NCBI RefSeq assembly: GCF_000429605.1
Contig: NZ_AUCE01000012.1
Coordinates: 62,001-126,000 of the forward strand
Direction of reading: 5' to 3'
DNA: 64,000 bases
DNA from: Azonexus hydrophilus DSM 23864
Lineage (GTDB): Bacteria; Pseudomonadota; Gammaproteobacteria; Burkholderiales; Rhodocyclaceae
The translations under genes and the position numbers were made by a program. Shown in pieces: positions 1 to 7,572 of the stretch; the stretch's first letter is position 1; each line of letters begins with the position of its first letter. The notes under the pieces were generated by a model. That model was not told where the DNA came from. It saw only the letters and a list, made by a program, of their open reading frames with translations, and ran no database searches.

Positions 1-488
1 CCGTAGTCGTGCAGGCGGACGCCGGTAACCCGGCCGATCAGGCGGTTGGCGATACGCGACGGGATCTTGCGCAGCCACAAGCCGTCCTGACGTTTTTCCC
101 GCCAGCCGGAGACCAGGTCGAGATCTTCGTTGAGCAGCTTGTCGACCATCTTCGGGATGTCGATCGGATCATTCTGCAAATCCCCGTCCAGCGTGACGAT
201 GATGTCGCCGGTAGCGGCATCGATGCCGGCCTGCATGGCCGCGGTCTGCTTGAAGTTTCGTGCCAGTTCGAGCAGGTGGACATGGTTGCCCCAGATGCCG
301 GCGGCCTTGCGGATTTCATCGACTGTCCGGTCGCTGCTACCGTCGTCAACCAGGATCAGCTCCCAGGGATACTGATAGTTGCCCAGGCATTCGTGCATGC
401 GGGCAACCAGTGGCGCCACGCAGTCCTCTTCGTTGTAGAGCGGGACGACAATGGAAAGGCTGTGTGAAGGCGTTGGGCGCATGTTCAT
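1..488 (-). CDS. Family 2 glycosyltransferase, DPM1/ArnC-like (3' end outside window)
   Basis: This is probably a membrane-associated transferase that moves a sugar from a nucleotide sugar to a polyprenyl phosphate. About 162 codons are visible; the C-terminal part, with any membrane helices, lies beyond position 1. Seen in the translation are the GT-A start VVPLYNEE (residues 14-21), LVDDGSSD (47-53) and the metal-binding DGDLQNDP (101-108), an arrangement typical of dolichyl-phosphate mannosyltransferase-like GT2 proteins. The ATG at 488 overlaps the TGA of the upstream membrane protein by four bases (ATGA), so translation is probably coupled. The neighbours (flippase-like protein, PAP2 phosphatase) suggest a lipid-linked sugar or lipid-modification operon. 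The acceptor cannot be read from the sequence. Confidence 0.85.
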   Translation of the reverse strand, partial: MNMRPTPSHSLSIVVPLYNEEDCVAPLVARMHECLGNYQYPWELILVDDGSSDRTVDEIRKAAGIWGNHVHLLELARNFKQTAAMQAGIDAATGDIIVTLDGDLQNDPIDIPKMVDKLLNEDLDLVSGWREKRQDGLWLRKIPSRIANRLIGRVTGVRLHDY

Positions 489-1396
489 GACGGTGACTCG
501 GGGTGGGGTGAGGACGATTGCTTATGTCCGGGCAGGAATATCCAGGCCAAAGTCCCGGCCAGGATGGCCAGGGAGAGGGTCAGGCAGTGTAACGCGAAGG
601 CTGACGCCAGTGCTTGTCGCCCCTGTCCTTCAGCCAGATTGACGAGGAAGGCAACGCCCGCTTCGTAGGTGCCGAAACCGGCTACGCCCTGAATCGGCAA
701 GAGCGCGGAAAGCTCCCCGCCGAGCGCGCCGGCGGCGCCGCCGCTGAGGGCGAACCCGCCCAGTGCGGCGAGGACGATGCTCAGACCCAGCAGCTTGCTG
801 CACCAGTTGGCGATGCACCAGCTCCAACTGACCGGGGAGGCATCGATGACCGGGCGGATTTTCTCCAGCAGTCGCGCCAGGCGCGGGTTGCCGGGGCGCC
901 AGCTAGGCAGGTAGGCGTGACCAAGATAGATGGCGACGAGCATGCCGATGCCGGCCATTATTCGCAGGGGCATGGGAATGGCCGGCCAGAGGGCGATTGC
1001 CAGTGCGGCCAGAACCAATGCATCCTGGATGCGCAGCCAGAACAGTGTGGCAATCGCTTCCTGTACCGACAGGCCGTAACGTTTCAGCGCCGCCGGCAGG
1101 AACAACTCCCCGGCGCGGAAAGGAATGACGTTGATGCTCAGGTTGTGCAGCAGGACAAGGCGCATGTAACCGCTGATTCCGAGCGGGACGCGTGCTTGCA
1201 ACTGGCTGAACAAGCGGCCGGCGCGGCACAGGTAGGACAGCGACTGGCTGACCAGCAAGGTCAGCAGCAGGCTTGCCGGCAGTGTCGTCAATTGCTTCAG
1301 GGCAACCCCGACCATGTCGCTGTGGGTCAGCCACCACAGCAGCAGCAGGGCAATTGCCAGCGACAGCAGATGGCGGATCAGCGCAGCCTTGACCAT
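485..1396 (-). CDS. Lysylphosphatidylglycerol synthase TM-region / flippase-like membrane protein
   Basis: A 303-residue, very hydrophobic protein with several membrane segments, the first at about residues 5-23. The family-typical segments IPFRAGE (91-97) and the later GVAGFGTYEAG identify the UPF0104/LPG-synthase transmembrane family, whose members help move or modify polyprenyl-linked or phospholipid substrates. The same reading frame stays open upstream to 2257, but that extension is composition noise antisense-coded against the PAP2 gene. I chose the ATG at 1396, which begins a hydrophobic N-terminus and overlaps the PAP2 stop by 19 bases. It is the middle gene of a three-gene leftward operon, between the PAP2 phosphatase and the glycosyltransferase. 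The substrate is unknown. Confidence 0.8.
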   Translation of the reverse strand: MVKAALIRHLLSLAIALLLLWWLTHSDMVGVALKQLTTLPASLLLTLLVSQSLSYLCRAGRLFSQLQARVPLGISGYMRLVLLHNLSINVIPFRAGELFLPAALKRYGLSVQEAIATLFWLRIQDALVLAALAIALWPAIPMPLRIMAGIGMLVAIYLGHAYLPSWRPGNPRLARLLEKIRPVIDASPVSWSWCIANWCSKLLGLSIVLAALGGFALSGGAAGALGGELSALLPIQGVAGFGTYEAGVAFLVNLAEGQGRQALASAFALHCLTLSLAILAGTLAWIFLPGHKQSSSPHPESPS

Positions 1397-2199
1397 TCTT
1401 TGAGCCCCCATTGACCTGCGACGATTACGCCAAGGCATGCGCAGAAATACTGCACAGGTAACGCCAGGGGATAGCCGGTTGATATGAAAAACAGACTGAT
1501 GGACGAACCGAGGATCAACAGTGCGATTGCCAGTCTGGCGTGGGCAGTGTCCAGCCAGCGAAGCCTGTTGGCGAAGGCGATGCCGACGGCAGCCGAGAAC
1601 CAGCCGCCAGCGGCGCCAGCGATCGTGTCGATCGGCCAGTGTGCCCCAACGGCGATGCGCGACAGGCCAGTCAGGATGGCCAGGCTCAGGACTGCCACAG
1701 CTGCCAGCGGCGGCGGGCGGCGAGACATCAGGACAATGCCGGCAAAAAGAAAGGCGGTGGCAGTGTGTCCTGAAGGAAAGGAGTGGTTGAGCAACTGGGA
1801 TCCGATGACGTGCAGTTGGTCCGCCGGCATGACGGCTGCCGGTCGGGGGCCGCCGATCAGATTTTTGAGAATGTTGCTGAAGGCGCCGGTGACGATACCG
1901 CCACAGACGCAGGCTAATATCCAGTCGGGCCGGTATTTCCAGGCCAGTACGACGAGTGCGAGCAGCACGCTGCCGTGGCCCAGCATCGTCAGCGAGGCCC
2001 AGACTGCGTCTGGCAGGGTTCGCGTGTATTGCTGGAATGCAGACATCATGGCCGGCATGTCGCTGCCATGAACAAGGGCCAGGAGCAACGTGGCGATGGC
2101 AAGTGGTAGGATGCGGACTAGCCAGAAATATGTCGCTGCAGTCGTGTCGTTTGCAAGGGCGGGAGTGGCTGGACGATTGGGCGGTAAGTCCGCGGACAC
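1378..2199 (-). CDS. PAP2-family membrane phosphatase (possible undecaprenyl-diphosphate phosphatase)
   Basis: A 273-residue membrane protein with the full lipid-phosphatase signature: KNLIGGPRP (112-120, the KX6RP motif), PSGHT (142-146) and SRIAVGAHWPID (180-191, the SRX5HX3D motif). Members remove phosphate from undecaprenyl diphosphate, phosphatidic acid or phosphatidylglycerol phosphate on the periplasmic face. Hydrophobic stretches cover roughly residues 25-45, 70-86, 94-110, 147-160, 165-180 and 205-255. It is first gene of the leftward operon with the flippase-like protein and the glycosyltransferase, so recycling of a lipid carrier is the likely role. Its promoter must lie in 2200-2309, a gap that also contains a 25-bp palindrome. 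Confidence 0.85.
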   Translation of the reverse strand: MSADLPPNRPATPALANDTTAATYFWLVRILPLAIATLLLALVHGSDMPAMMSAFQQYTRTLPDAVWASLTMLGHGSVLLALVVLAWKYRPDWILACVCGGIVTGAFSNILKNLIGGPRPAAVMPADQLHVIGSQLLNHSFPSGHTATAFLFAGIVLMSRRPPPLAAVAVLSLAILTGLSRIAVGAHWPIDTIAGAAGGWFSAAVGIAFANRLRWLDTAHARLAIALLILGSSISLFFISTGYPLALPVQYFCACLGVIVAGQWGLKEWSRLR

Positions 2200-2241
2200 G
2201 GGAAAGGCCTTGATTTAAATGGGGAAGCAGTCTAGGTTGAG

Positions 2242-2266
2242 GCGCCATCCTTGTCAAGGATGGCGC
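2242..2266. promoter_or_regulatory. Perfect 25-bp palindrome between divergent genes
   Basis: Arms of 12 bases (GCGCCATCCTTG and its exact complement) surround a single central T. The site sits in the 110-base gap between the leftward PAP2 operon (start 2199) and the rightward sensor kinase (start 2310). No T-run follows on either strand, and neither neighbour ends here, so a terminator is unlikely. An operator for a dimeric regulator, perhaps the AlgR-like product encoded just downstream, is an inference. Confidence 0.5.
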
Positions 2267-2309
2267 ATGAGCGCTGGCACGCAGCCGTAAAATCCTGCCA
2301 GATTCAATT

Positions 2310-3341
2310 TTGCTGAGGCGTGATCAAACCTTGAAGCGTATCCGTCACTTTCCGGCGACTTACCCGCTGCCCGACTGGCGCAACTTCGGGGTCATGCTGC
2401 GCGTGCTGCTCGGGGTCAATGTGCTGGCGGCGCTTGGGGCGCTGGTTCAGGCGCCGGACCTGCTCTCCTGGGGCGAGCGATTCATGGATCTGGCGTCGAT
2501 TGTCGAGCCCTTGCTGCTGCTTTGTCTCGGCATCTTGTCCTTGCTGCGCGACGTCCTGTGGCGCTTGCGCCTGCGTCACGGGCAGGCCTGCGTGCTCGCA
2601 TTGACGGCGGTCATGGCGGGGGCGATGCACGCCTACGCGGCCTCATTGAATCTGGTTGACGGGGCGGTCAGCCGCAGCATCCTGCTGACCCTGGCGACGA
2701 CGGGCTTGCTGCTCGCCTATTTCGAGCTTCGCTCGCGGGCCTTTTCGCCGGCCCAGGCAGAGGCGCGGCTGGCGGCGCTGAATGCCCGCATCCGGCCGCA
2801 TTTTCTGTTCAATTCGCTGAACGCCGTGCTGTCGCTGATCCGGGCGCAGCCGCAGCAGGCCGAGGCGGCGCTGGAGTCGCTGTCCGACCTGTTCCGGGCG
2901 GCGATGCGCGATCCGGCGGAACTGGTCAGCCTGGCCGACGAAGTTGCGCTTGGCCGGCAGTATCTCGAGCTGGAGCAACTGCGTCTGGGCGAGCGTCTGT
3001 CGGCTGAATGGCAGGTCGACGAGACCCTCCTGGGGTTGCCGATCCCGCCGCTGATGCTGCAGCCCTTGCTGGAAAACGCGGTATATCACGGCATCGAGCC
3101 GTCGGCGACCGGCGGCGTGGTCAGTGTGCAGATTCGTCGGCGCGGCGACGAACTGCATGTCCGTATCGCCAATCCAACCGTTGCTCAGGCGACGCATGCT
3201 GCCGGCAACCACATGGCCCTGGCCAATATCCGCGAACGCCTTGCCTTGTATTACGATCTCGAAGCCCGCCTGGAAACCGAAGCCGGCGACAATTCCTACG
3301 AAGTCCGTATCGTCCTGCCATGCCAACGCAAACCCCGCTGA
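2310..3341 (+). CDS. algZ: LytS/AlgZ-type sensor histidine kinase
   Basis: A 343-residue membrane kinase of the His_kinase (LytS/AlgZ/YehU) group. Four hydrophobic segments fill residues 27-137. The phosphoacceptor region ARIRPHFLFNSLN has the histidine at 164, and the ATP-lid asparagine box LLENAVYHGI has N256; the C-terminal ATPase domain runs to the end. There is no periplasmic sensor domain. The start is uncertain: TTG at 2310 and TTG at 2331 are both in frame and neither has a strong ribosome site. The next gene, a LytTR response regulator, starts inside this gene's last codons, so the two form a classic pair. In Pseudomonas the homologous pair controls alginate and twitching; the regulon here is unknown. 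Confidence 0.85.
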   Translation: MLRRDQTLKRIRHFPATYPLPDWRNFGVMLRVLLGVNVLAALGALVQAPDLLSWGERFMDLASIVEPLLLLCLGILSLLRDVLWRLRLRHGQACVLALTAVMAGAMHAYAASLNLVDGAVSRSILLTLATTGLLLAYFELRSRAFSPAQAEARLAALNARIRPHFLFNSLNAVLSLIRAQPQQAEAALESLSDLFRAAMRDPAELVSLADEVALGRQYLELEQLRLGERLSAEWQVDETLLGLPIPPLMLQPLLENAVYHGIEPSATGGVVSVQIRRRGDELHVRIANPTVAQATHAAGNHMALANIRERLALYYDLEARLETEAGDNSYEVRIVLPCQRKPR

Positions 3342-4093
3342 AAATCCTGCTGGTCGATGATGAACCGCCGGCGCGCGAGCGTCTGCGTACCCTGCTTGGC
3401 GACATTGCCGGGCAATGCCCGGTCGAGGTTGCCGGCGAAGCGGCCAACGGTGTTCAGGCTTTGGAATTCCTGCAGCAGGCGGCAGTTGACGTCGTGCTCA
3501 GCGACATCCGCATGCCGGGCATGGACGGCATCGAACTGGCCTCGCATCTCGGCCGGCTGGACAGGCCGCCGGCGGTGATCTTCACCACGGCATACGACAA
3601 CTATGCGGTCCAGGCCTTCGACCTCAATGCCGTCGATTACCTGATGAAGCCGGTACGTGCCCAGCGCCTGCTGGCAGCGCTGCAGAAGGTAGCCGGCCAA
3701 CGCCCGGACAGCGCCCTGTTTGCCGGCATCGGTCAGGTGGTGCGTGGTGGCGGCCGGACCCACCTGTCCTGCCACGAGCGCGGGCGCCTGCTGCTGGTTC
3801 CGGTGGCTGAAGTCCTCTACTTCAAGGCCGACCTGAAATACGTCACGGCCCGGACGGTTGAGCGCGAATACCTGCTCGACGAGTCGTTGACCCACCTTGA
3901 GGAAGAGTTTCCCGAACGCTTCCTGCGCCTGCACCGCGCCGTGCTGGTCGCGCGCCCGGCGCTGGCAGGGTTCGAAAAGGCAGCCGGCGACGATGCCGAG
4001 GCTTATGGTTGGGCGTTGCTGCGCGGCGTTTCCGAAAAACTGCCGGTCAGCCGCCGGCAATGGGCGACTGCCCGTGCCGAACTGACGGCCTAG
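3320..4093 (+). CDS. algR: LytTR-family response regulator (AlgR-like)
   Basis: A 257-residue two-domain regulator. The receiver domain shows the acidic pair D13/D14, phosphoacceptor D62 in SDIRMPGMDG, the FTTAYD threonine region near 90 and the lysine of LMKPV near 112. A LytTR DNA-binding domain follows, from about residue 150 to 250 (GRTHLSCHERG, then EVLYFKADLKYVTA). I chose the ATG at 3320 because it starts directly at the receiver domain; it overlaps the kinase gene by 22 bases. The frame is open further upstream, but that part is shadow of the kinase gene. The stop TAG at 4091-4093 shares its bases with the stop of the convergent regulator gene. LytTR regulators bind direct repeats, which I could not assign here. 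Confidence 0.85.
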   Translation: MPTQTPLKILLVDDEPPARERLRTLLGDIAGQCPVEVAGEAANGVQALEFLQQAAVDVVLSDIRMPGMDGIELASHLGRLDRPPAVIFTTAYDNYAVQAFDLNAVDYLMKPVRAQRLLAALQKVAGQRPDSALFAGIGQVVRGGGRTHLSCHERGRLLLVPVAEVLYFKADLKYVTARTVEREYLLDESLTHLEEEFPERFLRLHRAVLVARPALAGFEKAAGDDAEAYGWALLRGVSEKLPVSRRQWATARAELTA

Positions 4094-4656
4094 GCGGCCC
4101 GGACGACGCGGATTTCGGGCTGCAGGTGCGGCGCTGCGGTGCGCGGTGCCGCCCGTCGGGGAATGCCGTCTTCATCGAGCAGGCGTTCGACATGGAAAAA
4201 GACTTCGTGTCGCGAGAAGGGTTTCTTCATGAAGTCGTCGGCACCGATGCGGGTGCCGAAAAACTGCTCCATGGCCTGCTCGTTGCCGCTCATCATGATC
4301 ACCGGCGTCTCACGGGTTTGCGGGTCGCGCCGGATGGCACGCAGGGCGGCAAATCCGTTCATGCCCGGCAGCATGATGTCGAGGAAGACCAGTTCCGGCT
4401 TCTGTTCGCGTAGGGCGACCAGGCCGGTTTCGGCGTCGAGGCATTCGATGGTTTCGTAGCCGGCCGAGCGCAGGAATTTGCGCAGCACGGCCAGGACCGT
4501 CTTGGAGTCGTCGATGATCAGTACGCGCGTGCCGTCGCGGGCGTTCAGTCGCGGCTGTAGCCGTCGTTCAGGCGCCGGGGCTGCCGTCAGTGGCTGACTG
4601 GCCGGCACCATCGCCGGACGGCCGAACAATGCCTTGAGCTGGTCGAGTATTCCCAT
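4090..4656 (-). CDS. Single-domain response regulator (PilH/CheY-like) with N-terminal extension
   Basis: A 188-residue protein: a proline/alanine-rich N-terminal leader of about 42 residues, then one receiver domain (VLIIDDSKTV at 45-54, phosphoacceptor D93 in FLDIMLPGMNG, MMSGNE, and the lysine of DDFMKKPF near 146), then a short basic/proline tail. No output domain is present, so it probably acts by protein contact, as PilH- and CheY-type regulators do. The N-terminal MGILDQLKALFG helix resembles the short membrane- or partner-binding helix seen in some twitching-motility regulators (inference). It is convergent with the LytTR regulator and downstream of pepN on the same strand, with 141 bases between. 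Confidence 0.75.
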   Translation of the reverse strand: MGILDQLKALFGRPAMVPASQPLTAAPAPERRLQPRLNARDGTRVLIIDDSKTVLAVLRKFLRSAGYETIECLDAETGLVALREQKPELVFLDIMLPGMNGFAALRAIRRDPQTRETPVIMMSGNEQAMEQFFGTRIGADDFMKKPFSRHEVFFHVERLLDEDGIPRRAAPRTAAPHLQPEIRVVRAA

Positions 4657-4797
4657 CTGCTGTTCTCCGCTTGGTCACCTGAGTCTTCGGGCGTTCTTTC
4701 CGGCGACGATGTCGGCTGTCTCCGGGCGCGAGTCATGTTGTTCGCATTTGATCACGACAAGGGAATAATTTCCAGCAAATTTTCTTGTGGATATCCC

Positions 4798-7398
4798 TTA
4801 GCCCAGTGCCCGGGTAACCACCTCAAGCACGTCGCGCGACAAGCCCTGATGGTCGCGAACGCGCCTCAGCGCGGCCTGTGCATGCGCTTGCCGGCCGGCG
4901 TCGAATTTCTTCCAGCGGTCGAAGCAGCGCGCCAGCCGCGAGGCGACCTGCGGGTTGCGGTCGTGCAGCGCCAGAATCTGTTCTGCCATGAAAGCGTAGC
5001 CGCTGCCGTCGGCAGCGTTGAAGCGGACCAGGTTGGCGCCGAAGGCGCGGATCAGCGCGTAGATCTTGTTCGGGTTGCCGAGGTCGAAGGCCGGGTGGGC
5101 GGTCAGCGCCTTCACCGTGGCCAGGGTGTCCGGCCGGCGGCTGGTCGATTGCACCTGCAGCCACTTGTCGACGACCAGCGCTTCATCCTGCCAGCGGGCG
5201 TAGAACTCGGCCAGCGCGCTGTCGCGCTGGCGGCAGTCGGCGGCGTTGATGTTGGCCAGCGCCGCCAGCGCGGCGAACTGGTCGGTCATGTTGTCGGCTT
5301 CCCGGAACTGCTTGAACGCCAGTTCGCGCACCGCCTCGCCGTCGAACTCGACCAGGTAGGACAGGCACAGGTTGCGCAGCGCGCGGCGACCGGCATGTTC
5401 GCTGCTCGGTGTGTAGGCTTCGCTGACGGTCAGGCTGGCGTAGAGGCCGGCGAACTCGTTTTCGAGCTGTTCGGCGAGATGGCGGCTCAGGCTGTTGCGG
5501 GCGGCGTGCAGGGCGTCCGGATCGACCACGCTGATCAGTTCGGCCAGCGTCGTTTCGCCGGGCAGGGTGAGCGCTTCGGCGACGAAAGCGGCACCGCGTT
5601 CGGCATGGCTCTGCAGCAACTGGCGGGCGGCGTCGACGAAGCTCGCTGGCCACACCGGTGTGCGGCCGGCGGCGATTTCCGTGCTGGCGGCCAGGATCAG
5701 CCGGGTCGCCAGGCGCTGGCCGGCTTCCCAGGCGTTGAACGGGTCGCTCTCATGCGCCAGGAGTACGGTCAGTTGCTCTGGCGTATCGTCGAAATCGAGG
5801 TAGACCGGCGCCGAGAAATCGCGCAATAGCGACGGCACCGGCTCTTCGGCAACGTTCTCGAAGACGAAGGACTGGCTGCTCGCGCTCAGTTGCAGCAGGC
5901 GCTCGCTGCCCGGCAGCAAGCGGCCATCGGCAGCAAATAGCGCGACCCGGACCGGGATCAGGTAGGGCGCGTCGTCGCTGGCGCGCGGGTTGGACTGGCT
6001 CAGGGTCAGCGTGTAGCTGGCGCTGTCGGCATCCCAGAAACCGTCGGCGGCAATGCGCGGCGTGCCAGGCTGGCGGTACCAGCGCATGAATTGCGTGAAG
6101 TCGAAACCGCTGGCCGCCGCCATCGCCGCGACGAAATCCTCGCAGGTCACGGCCTGGCCGTCGTGGCGGCGAAAATACTCGTCCATGCCGGCGCGGAAGG
6201 CATCGCGGCCGATCAGCGTCTGGATCATGCGGATGACCTCGGCGCCCTTTTCATAGACGGTGGCGGTGTAAAAATTGTTGATCTCGACGAAGCTCTCGGG
6301 CCGGATCGGGTGCGCCATCGGGCCGGCGTCCTCGGGGAACTGCGCGGCGCGCAGGCCGCGCACCTCGCGGATGCGGGCAGTCTGGCGGTTGTGCAGGTCG
6401 GCGCCGAATTCCTGATCGCGGAATACCGTCAAACCTTCCTTCAACGAGAGCTGGAACCAGTCGCGGCAGGTGACGCGGTTGCCGGTCCAGTTGTGGAAAT
6501 ACTCGTGGGCGACGACCCGGTCGATGTTCTCGAAATCAACGTCGGTGGCGACATCCGGGCGAGCGAGCACATACTTCGTGTTGAAGATGTTGAGGCCCTT
6601 GTTCTCCATCGCGCCCATGTTGAAGTCGCCGACGGCGACGATCATGTAGTGGTCGAGGTCGCATTCGAGGCCGAAGCGTTCCTCGTCCCACTTCATGGAT
6701 TTTTTCAGCGCCGCCATCGCGTGCGGGCACTGGTCGAGCTTGCCGGGTTCGACGTAGATGGCGAGTTGAACCTCGCGCCCGGAGGCGGTGCGGAAAGTGT
6801 CGCGCAGCACGTCGAGCTTGCCGGCGACCAGCGCGAACAGGTAGGCCGGTTTGCGGAAGGGGTCGGCCCAGGTCGCCCAGTGGCGACCATTGGCCTCGTC
6901 GCCGCTGGCGACCGGATTGCCGTTGGCGAGCAGCACCGGGAAGGTCGCGCGGTCGGCGTGCAGGGTCACGGTATAGGTGGACATCACGTCCGGCCGGTCC
7001 ATGAACCAGGTGATGCGGCGGAAACCCTGCGCCTCGCACTGCGTGAAATAACCGTCCTTGGACCGGTACATGCCGGACAGGCGGGTGTTGTTGTCCGGCT
7101 GGATGCGCACCACGGTGCGCAGCGTGCAGGACGCCGGCAGATCGTTCAGGGTCAGCGAAGTGGCGCTGGCGAGGTAGGGGTGCTCACGACCATCGACCGA
7201 TACCGCCAGCGTCTCCAGCTCCTCGCCGTCCAGGACCAGCGGCTGGTCGGCCACCGCCGGATTGCGGCGCAAGGTCTGCGTGGCGCTGACGACGGTGCCG
7301 TCGGCTTCGATCGAAACGTCGAGGTCGACCGTGTCGACCAGCCAGGCGGGCGGGGTGTAGTCCTTCAGGTAAATCGTTTGCGGGGTGTCGGTTTTCAT
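4798..7398 (-). CDS. pepN: Aminopeptidase N (M1 zinc metallopeptidase)
   Basis: An 866-residue cytoplasmic broad-specificity aminopeptidase; E. coli PepN has 870 residues. The exopeptidase motif GAMEN is at 262-266, the zinc site HEYFH at 298-302 and the third zinc ligand at E321 in LKEGLTVF. The C-terminal half is the helical M1 domain. The reading frame stays open far upstream, antisense to the TonB receptor gene, to 9525. I place the start at the ATG at 7398, where homology begins (MKTDTPQTIYLKDY). The gene is divergent from the TonB receptor gene across 174 bases. It recycles peptides and has no visible functional link with the iron genes. Confidence 0.93.
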   Translation of the reverse strand: MKTDTPQTIYLKDYTPPAWLVDTVDLDVSIEADGTVVSATQTLRRNPAVADQPLVLDGEELETLAVSVDGREHPYLASATSLTLNDLPASCTLRTVVRIQPDNNTRLSGMYRSKDGYFTQCEAQGFRRITWFMDRPDVMSTYTVTLHADRATFPVLLANGNPVASGDEANGRHWATWADPFRKPAYLFALVAGKLDVLRDTFRTASGREVQLAIYVEPGKLDQCPHAMAALKKSMKWDEERFGLECDLDHYMIVAVGDFNMGAMENKGLNIFNTKYVLARPDVATDVDFENIDRVVAHEYFHNWTGNRVTCRDWFQLSLKEGLTVFRDQEFGADLHNRQTARIREVRGLRAAQFPEDAGPMAHPIRPESFVEINNFYTATVYEKGAEVIRMIQTLIGRDAFRAGMDEYFRRHDGQAVTCEDFVAAMAAASGFDFTQFMRWYRQPGTPRIAADGFWDADSASYTLTLSQSNPRASDDAPYLIPVRVALFAADGRLLPGSERLLQLSASSQSFVFENVAEEPVPSLLRDFSAPVYLDFDDTPEQLTVLLAHESDPFNAWEAGQRLATRLILAASTEIAAGRTPVWPASFVDAARQLLQSHAERGAAFVAEALTLPGETTLAELISVVDPDALHAARNSLSRHLAEQLENEFAGLYASLTVSEAYTPSSEHAGRRALRNLCLSYLVEFDGEAVRELAFKQFREADNMTDQFAALAALANINAADCRQRDSALAEFYARWQDEALVVDKWLQVQSTSRRPDTLATVKALTAHPAFDLGNPNKIYALIRAFGANLVRFNAADGSGYAFMAEQILALHDRNPQVASRLARCFDRWKKFDAGRQAHAQAALRRVRDHQGLSRDVLEVVTRALG

Positions 7399-7457
7399 TG
7401 TCTGGTCTGGTGCGCTGGGCAGGGGCGAAGCGGCCGATGATACGCCAGTGTCCGGGG

Positions 7458-7474
7458 TGCGACGATATGTCACA
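7458..7474. promoter_or_regulatory. Candidate operator upstream of TonB receptor (copy 1 of shared dyad)
   Basis: The sequence TGCGACGATATGTCACA is an imperfect dyad (TGCGAC, five-base spacer, GTCACA). It matches 15 of 17 bases of the perfect dyad at 11222-11238 upstream of tonB. It lies 98 bases before the receptor start. A possible promoter, TTCTCC (7475-7480), 17-base spacer, TACCAT (7498-7503), begins directly after it, so a bound protein would cover the -35 region. An iron- or metal-responsive regulator is inferred from the two target genes. Confidence 0.5.
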
Positions 7475-7572
7475 TTCTCCAATGGGTGCCGGCTGGCTAC
7501 CATCCGCCTCCTTCCGACAGCCAGTGGTAGTGGGCCGCAGGTCTGGTCGGTGATGTCTTTCCGGGGGAACGG

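Noticed and set aside
1397-2257. Open-frame extension of the flippase-like gene through the PAP2 gene
   Set aside because: It is Arg/Pro/His-rich noise in another frame of the same strand as a clear PAP2 phosphatase; real similarity begins at 1396.
7399-7572. Classic Fur box before the TonB receptor gene
   Set aside because: No GATAAT-repeat pattern was found; only the TGCGAC-type dyad is present.
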